A program made the position numbers and the translations under genes. Positions 7,062-10,162 of a stretch of DNA of 10,162 nucleotides are shown piece after piece (within the stretch, counting starts at the first letter, position 1; every line of letters begins with the position of its first letter). Below the pieces are notes generated by a model. That model ran no database searches, was not told the origin of the DNA, and worked only from the letters and a program-made list of their open reading frames with translations. This DNA comes from Pavlovales sp. CCMP2436 (lineage: Eukaryota > Haptophyta > Pavlovophyceae > Pavlovales): contig MU631414.1 in the NCBI GenBank assembly GCA_026770615.1, positions 99,322 to 109,483 of the forward strand, in the 5' to 3' direction.

Positions 7062-7124
7062 AGTCCGGGGGGAATTTCAAAAAAAATCCGGTGATTATCC
7101 TCCGGAGCAACTCACAAACTAGCT

Positions 7125-7205
7125 GGGGTGCAGAAGAGTTAGCTGCAGACTCGTAAATGGGGCGGCGCCCCATTTGCGAATCTGCCACTAACTCCGCTGC
7201 ACCCC
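7125..7205. repeat. Long near-perfect hairpin, 40-base arms
   Basis: Arms 7125-7164 and 7166-7205 are reverse complements at 34 of 40 positions around a single unpaired G at 7165. The outer ends are GGGGTGCAG and CTGCACCCC and the centre is GGGGCGGCGCCCC. The mismatches are scattered single or double bases. It is not followed by a T run and is far from any gene end, so I do not call it a terminator. Confidence 0.85.
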
Positions 7206-7431
7206 TTCGGGAACCATGACTTTCTTTCCGCTTCCGAACGCTAAAAATCGGAAATTTAGTTACCTTTAGTATGTTGTTGATTCTAGAGGCACCTGAGAGG
7301 CACACGAGGTGGGCTCCGACCGTCGAGGAGGGCTTTATTTGACATCAGCTATCGACACTTAGCGCGCAGGGGTGACCAATGTCTACTTCTTCGTCCCGGT
7401 CACCACTAGTCCCCTCCCCAGAGTGGAATCG

Positions 7432-7461
7432 CGCGACTAATTCGGATTTCGACCCACAGTA
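7432..7461 (-). repeat. Internal inverted repeat, right copy (partner 7033-7061)
   Basis: Its reverse complement begins TACTGTGGGTCGAAATCCGA and aligns with the copy at 7033-7061 with a few substitutions and one indel. Confidence 0.65.
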
Positions 7462-7660
7462 TTTAGCACAGCGAAGAAAAATATTGAAATGTGATAAAAT
7501 TTGGATACAGTATATAACATTTTGAATTTTTCGTATGTAATTTTAAGAGGAAATTTAGTTATTGGACGTTCATTTTTATAAAAAGTTAGATATAAATCTA
7601 CTGCAGATACATATATTTAAAAAAATTCTGGCCACATTTCGTTGTTGTCTTCGGCGAAGC

Positions 7661-7708
7661 GCTCAGGATGGTTGTCCTCTGACCGGGGGTGACCTGAGCC
7701 ATAGCCCC
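7661..7708 (-). repeat. Right terminal inverted repeat
   Basis: This 48-base arm, from GCTCAGGATGG to CATAGCCCC, is the reverse complement of the left arm with about three mismatches. Confidence 0.8.
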
Positions 7709-7709
7709 A

Positions 7710-8060
7710 GAGCGACTGATCCCGGAGCGACTGATCCCGACTGATCCCGAAGTTCTGCGGGAAGATTCTTGAAGTGCTCCAGGAGGACTCCTGGAGCGCT
7801 CCCGGGGCGCTCCCGGGGCGATCCTGGACCACTTCGGGAGTCCTCCCGGAGCGCTCCGGGATGAGCGTTGTCGGAGTAATCCCGGAGCGCTCCCGAAGGA
7901 CTCCAGGAGGACTCTCAAAGTGCTCCGGGAACGCTCCGGGAACGCTCCGGGAGCGATCCCGGAGTCCTCCCGGAGCGTTCCCGGGGCGCTCCCAGAGGAC
8001 TCCAGAAGTGCTCCGGGAGGACTCTCGAAGTGCTCCGGGAACGCTCCGGGAGCGATCTGG
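7710..8060. repeat. GC-rich, partly palindromic minisatellite
   Basis: The array begins with GAGCGACTGATCCCGG copies (7710-7750). It continues with 11- and 15-base units such as GCTCCGGGAAC (7922-7932, 7933-7943), GCTCCGGGAGC (7944-7954) and their complements such as GCTCCCGGAGC. A larger unit starting GGACTCTC(A/G)AAGTGCTCC recurs at about 7908 and 8018, exactly 110 bases (ten 11-base units) apart. Several frames remain open on both strands, but the predicted peptides are pure repeat (SRSVPGAL-like) with no unique part. I treat it as noncoding. Confidence 0.75.
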
Positions 8061-8142
8061 GAGGTCTGGGAGGCCTACAAATATAGTGTGTATCCAATGC
8101 ATGCAACGTTATGACGCGGGGAGTAGTTGTTGCAACGTGCGA

Positions 8143-8187
8143 GCTGCGCAGCTGCTCGGCAGCTGCTCACGCGGCCAGCTGCGCAGC
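8143..8187. repeat. Hairpin around the stop codon of the F-box/ankyrin gene
   Basis: GCTGCGCAGCTG at 8143-8154 and CAGCTGCGCAGC at 8176-8187 are exact reverse complements with a 21-base loop. The TGA of the minus-strand gene (8167-8169) lies inside the loop. Confidence 0.7.
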
Positions 8188-9277
8188 GAGCAGGTACTCC
8201 ATCACCTCCACCACAATGGCATGTCTGCCATACTCAGCCACAAAGCAGCACTCGTCAAAATCGATCAGGCAGCCGTGCTCGTGCGCGTACCGCAGCACTC
8301 GAGAAGGCCTCCCGCAGCAGCCGCGTAGCAGGTGCCGCTGTCCCATGGGCAGCCGTGCTCGTGCGCATACCGCAGCACTTCGAGTTGCCCTCCCCCGGCA
8401 GCCTTGTAGCAGGTGCCGCTGTCACATGGGCAGCCGTGCTCGTGCGCATACCGCAGCACTTCGAGTTGCCCTCCCCCAGCAGCCTTGGAGCAGGTGTCGA
8501 CATCCCATGGGCAGCCGTGCTCGTGCGCGTACTGAAGCACATCGAGGTGCCCCTCCTGAGCAGCACTGTAGCAGGTGCCGCTGTCCCATGGGCAGCCGTG
8601 CTCGTGCGCATACCGCATCACTTCGAGGTGCCCTCCCCCAGCAGCCTTGAAGCAGGTGTCGACATCCCATGGGCAGCCGTGCTCGTGCACGTACTGAAGC
8701 ACCTCGAGGTGCCCTTCCCGAGCAGCATAGAAACAGGTTACGCTGTCCCACGGGCAGCCGTGCTCGTGCGCGTACCGCAGCGCCTCGAGGTGCCCTCCCC
8801 CAGCAGCACGGTAACATGTGACGTAGTTCCAGGGGCAACCGAGCGAGCGGAGCCAGGTTAGCGCGCCCAGTTGTCCTTCACCAGCAGTGGCCGCGCACGC
8901 GTGCACGGTGAGCTCGCATTCCCAGTTGTCAACCAGCTCCTCGAGGACGCCCACGCAGCCAATGCGCGCGGCGAGGCGGAGCATGCGCGGCAAGTCAAGC
9001 ACAAAGCCGGGAATGCACTCCCACGCGAACACCGCGAGCATGCGTGTGCGGAGGAAGCCTGAGCGGGGCATCGCCTCCTCGGGCTCGAGTGAACGCGGAA
9101 GTCCTTGCACGCGAGCCGGGCGCACGTGAGGTCGGCGCCGCCGAGGAGCTTGAGGATTGCGCGGAGCAGATCGCCGGCGAAGGCGCGGAGCAGCGGTGGG
9201 AGCGCCGCCTCGGCCGGAGCCTCGAGCCGCGCGCTCGTTCGCCGGGGGCGCGTGCCTCTCGGGCCGCCTTCCGCCAT
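8167..9277 (-). CDS. F-box protein with seven 27-residue ankyrin-like repeats (two one-base frame breaks)
   Basis: An ATG at 9277 has a good context (A at -3, G at +4). Residues of about 26-65 form an F-box-like stretch (LPPLLRAFAGDLLRAILKLL, LTCARLACKDFRVHSS). Such F-boxes bind SKP1 in ubiquitin ligases. After a frame break in the C run 9081-9083 the protein continues PEEAMPRSGFLRTRMLAVFA and a linker. Seven 27-residue repeats then follow (CPWDSGTCYKAAGGGQLEVL, then RYAHEHG), an algal ankyrin-like family likely to bind substrate proteins. A second break at 8297/8298 is repaired by one G (GAGTGCTG read as GAGGTGCTG). It restores VLRYAHEHGCLIDFDECCFV and a tail ending LLAAQLAA at TGA 8167. The full product would be about 370 residues. 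The uninterrupted middle frame is 8265 to about 9080. It may be a true pseudogene, but conserved reading on both sides of each break favours sequence error. Confidence 0.8.
8271..8837 (-). repeat. Seven 81-base coding repeats with a 162-base dimer pattern
   Basis: Each unit encodes C-P-W-D then TC, AA, G, LEVL, Y and HEHG, 27 residues in all. Units of types SVTC/SGTC with (R/Q)EGHL and VDTC with GGGHL/GGGQL alternate in positions 2-5. This shows duplication of an 81+81 dimer. The last two units are nearly identical at the start (DSGTCY). Confidence 0.9.
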
Positions 9278-9400
9278 GCTGCCCCCCGAGCCGATTTGTT
9301 TTTCGAGGGGCCGCGCCGGGGCGAGGGACGCGGGGTGGTACGGCGAGCGTATAAAATTAAATTGACGTGCGCTGCTGTGTGCGCAGCTCGCCGAGCCTGC
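9278..9400 (-). promoter_or_regulatory. Probable upstream region of the F-box/ankyrin gene
   Basis: Directly upstream of the minus-strand ATG at 9277 the sequence is GC-rich, with one isolated AT block at 9350-9363 (TATAAAATTAAATT on the plus strand). This lies about 73 bases from the ATG. It could be a TATA-like core element, but the orientation and the start site are not shown by the sequence. Confidence 0.3.
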
Positions 9401-9776
9401 CCCTTTTCACGGGGGTGGCTGCTATCTCCTTCCCCCAGCCACGATTCCCAACAAGGGGTCTGTAGCCGGCCGGACAAGGCATGATGACGCTATCCATGTG
9501 CTCGGGAGCGGTCCTAGCGTAAACAGTGTGTTGTTGCTGCACCACTGGGAGAATGGGAGACATTTTACGGGGCTGGACGTGTTTATGGATATTTACACGT
9601 GCCAGCGTAACTTCGGCAGACCAGAGCATTTCTGTGTATCAATTTGTTTCTATATTTTTTAGCCCATCTTCCCGTTTTTAGCAAATAATTGGCATTTCAA
9701 AACAGGCGATGAAGACATCTTTATACTATTTTAAAAACTGAGAAGACCTGAGCGAAAAACAAGCAAAAAAAATGTT

Positions 9777-9853
9777 GGCGCCTATTTTTGAAACAGTGCC
9801 AATTATTTTTATCGTGCCTATTTTTCAGGTTTCAGACCTGGGCGCCTATTTTT
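9777..9853. repeat. Three copies of (G/T)GCCTATTTTT
   Basis: GGCGCCTATTTTT occurs at 9777-9789 and 9841-9853, and CGTGCCTATTTTT at 9813-9825. A fourth, broken copy (GTGCCAATTATTTTT) lies at 9796-9810. All are in the same orientation. Confidence 0.8.
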
Positions 9854-9895
9854 AACGTGCCTGCTCCTCGCCATGTTTAGTTATATTTCATAAAG

Positions 9896-10129
9896 TATAA
9901 ACATAGTTGCCAGCGCTCATGCAGCATTTCTTTCTTTCTTTTTGTCTTTCATTTCCTTTTGCCCGCACGTTTATTTCCATTCTGTATTAAACGGTTTCAG
10001 CGCTCGTACGGAAGATCTCGGAAACTATTTTTCTTTTTCTTGTTTGCCCTCGCTTATCCTCCCACCTGGTACCTGAACCTCGCTCATTTTTTTTCCTCTT
10101 TTATAAAAACAGGTGCAAGCGCTCGTGCG
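9896..10129. repeat. Three dispersed copies of TATAAA-like box plus GCGCTC(G/A)TGCG
   Basis: Copies at 9896-9924, 9985-10011 and 10101-10129 each have TATAAA or TATTAA, then 8-12 bases, then CAGCGCTC(A/G)T or AAGCGCTCGT. The GCGCTC cores start at 9913, 10000 and 10119. Confidence 0.6.
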
Positions 10130-10162
10130 TCAGACGTGGGCAGGGTTGGTAGAGAAATACTT

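Larger units (their letters stand above)
6811..7708. mobile_element. Candidate non-autonomous DNA transposon (MITE-like) with terminal inverted repeats
   Basis: The left end starts GGGGCTATGGCT and the right end finishes AGCCATAGCCCC. The inverted match continues inward through GGTCACCCCCGGTCAG to CCATCCTGAGC (left 6811-6869, right 7661-7708). There are only about three mismatches plus an 11-base insertion in the left arm. The 898-base interior has no plausible transposase frame. It contains a 40-base-arm hairpin and a second inverted pair. If the element is removed, the flanks join into a nearly continuous run of the GAGCGACTGATCCCGG motif, as expected for insertion into a satellite. No clear target-site duplication is separable from that motif, so the superfamily cannot be named. 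Confidence 0.55.
9401..10162. other. Gene-free AT-rich stretch with two short repeat families
   Basis: No gene is supported. Open frames here are short and lack domains. Repeats of GCGCCTATTTTT lie at 9777-9853. Three loosely spaced copies of a TATAAA-to-GCGCTC motif lie at 9896-10129. Pyrimidine-rich blocks fill 9925-9960 and 10025-10060. Confidence 0.55.

Noticed and set aside
7125..7205. Transcription terminator
   Set aside because: It is not near a gene end, has no T tract, and the genome appears eukaryotic.
7012..7305. Minus-strand 97-codon frame
   Set aside because: It is produced by the hairpin at 7125-7205 and flanking AT-rich DNA. There is no domain and no sign of coding constraint.
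7598..8102. Open frames on both strands through the 11-base satellite
   Set aside because: Every predicted peptide is pure repeat (SRSVPGAL, RSAPGAL types) without any unique segment, and similar frames exist on both strands.
8271..8837. CRISPR array (regular 81-base spacing)
   Set aside because: The units are contiguous coding repeats with a clear ankyrin-like protein and no spacer/repeat alternation.
4074..9277. Giant-virus origin (F-box, ankyrin and MYND proteins occur in pandoravirus-like genomes)
   Set aside because: Long noncoding spacers, satellites, SINE-like and transposon-like repeats and algal-style repeat units fit a nuclear eukaryotic genome better. Composition or wider synteny would settle it.

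Overview
The window looks like nuclear DNA of a single-celled eukaryotic alga. The evidence is the set of protein families: an F-box protein with 27-residue CPWD-type ankyrin-like repeats, a Sel1-repeat protein ending in a MYND zinc finger, and a small RPELNGR-type domain. All of these are expanded in haptophytes and related marine algae. GC-rich coding blocks, AT-rich spacers and many simple and dispersed repeats agree with this. Assignment to haptophytes is an inference from family style, not a database match.

Layout. Positions 307-3783 hold two long minus-strand frames of low complexity. The upstream one carries about 30 Ala/Pro/Ser heptapeptides, the downstream one a Gln/Pro/Glu repeat followed by a basic, helical, non-repetitive C-terminus. 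They lie in the same reading frame and are separated only by two consecutive TAG codons at 1939-1944, directly followed by an ATG. Divergent from them, 4074-4986 (+) encodes a Sel1/MYND protein with a SAP-like tail, interrupted by one TGA and two frame breaks. After a gene-free spacer, 5678-6432 (-) carries pieces of a gene of unknown function. A tRNA-like (SINE-type) head abuts its 5' end.

Positions 6787-8060 are repeat territory. They hold an 898-base element with well-conserved terminal inverted repeats (6811-7708), which has an 81-base near-perfect hairpin inside it and a short satellite motif on both flanks. A GC-rich, partly palindromic minisatellite follows. Positions 8167-9277 (-) encode the F-box/ankyrin-like protein, broken in two places. 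The rest (9278-10162) is its upstream region and an AT-rich stretch with two families of short repeats.

All four frame breaks in the two recognisable genes are repaired by adding one G or C to an existing G/C base or run. This points to homopolymer under-calling in the source assembly, although pseudogene decay is not excluded. No metabolic pathway or defence system is evident. The recognisable proteins are protein-interaction modules, and no operon-like cooperation is visible. The most unusual objects are the double-TAG fused frame and the inverted-repeat element.
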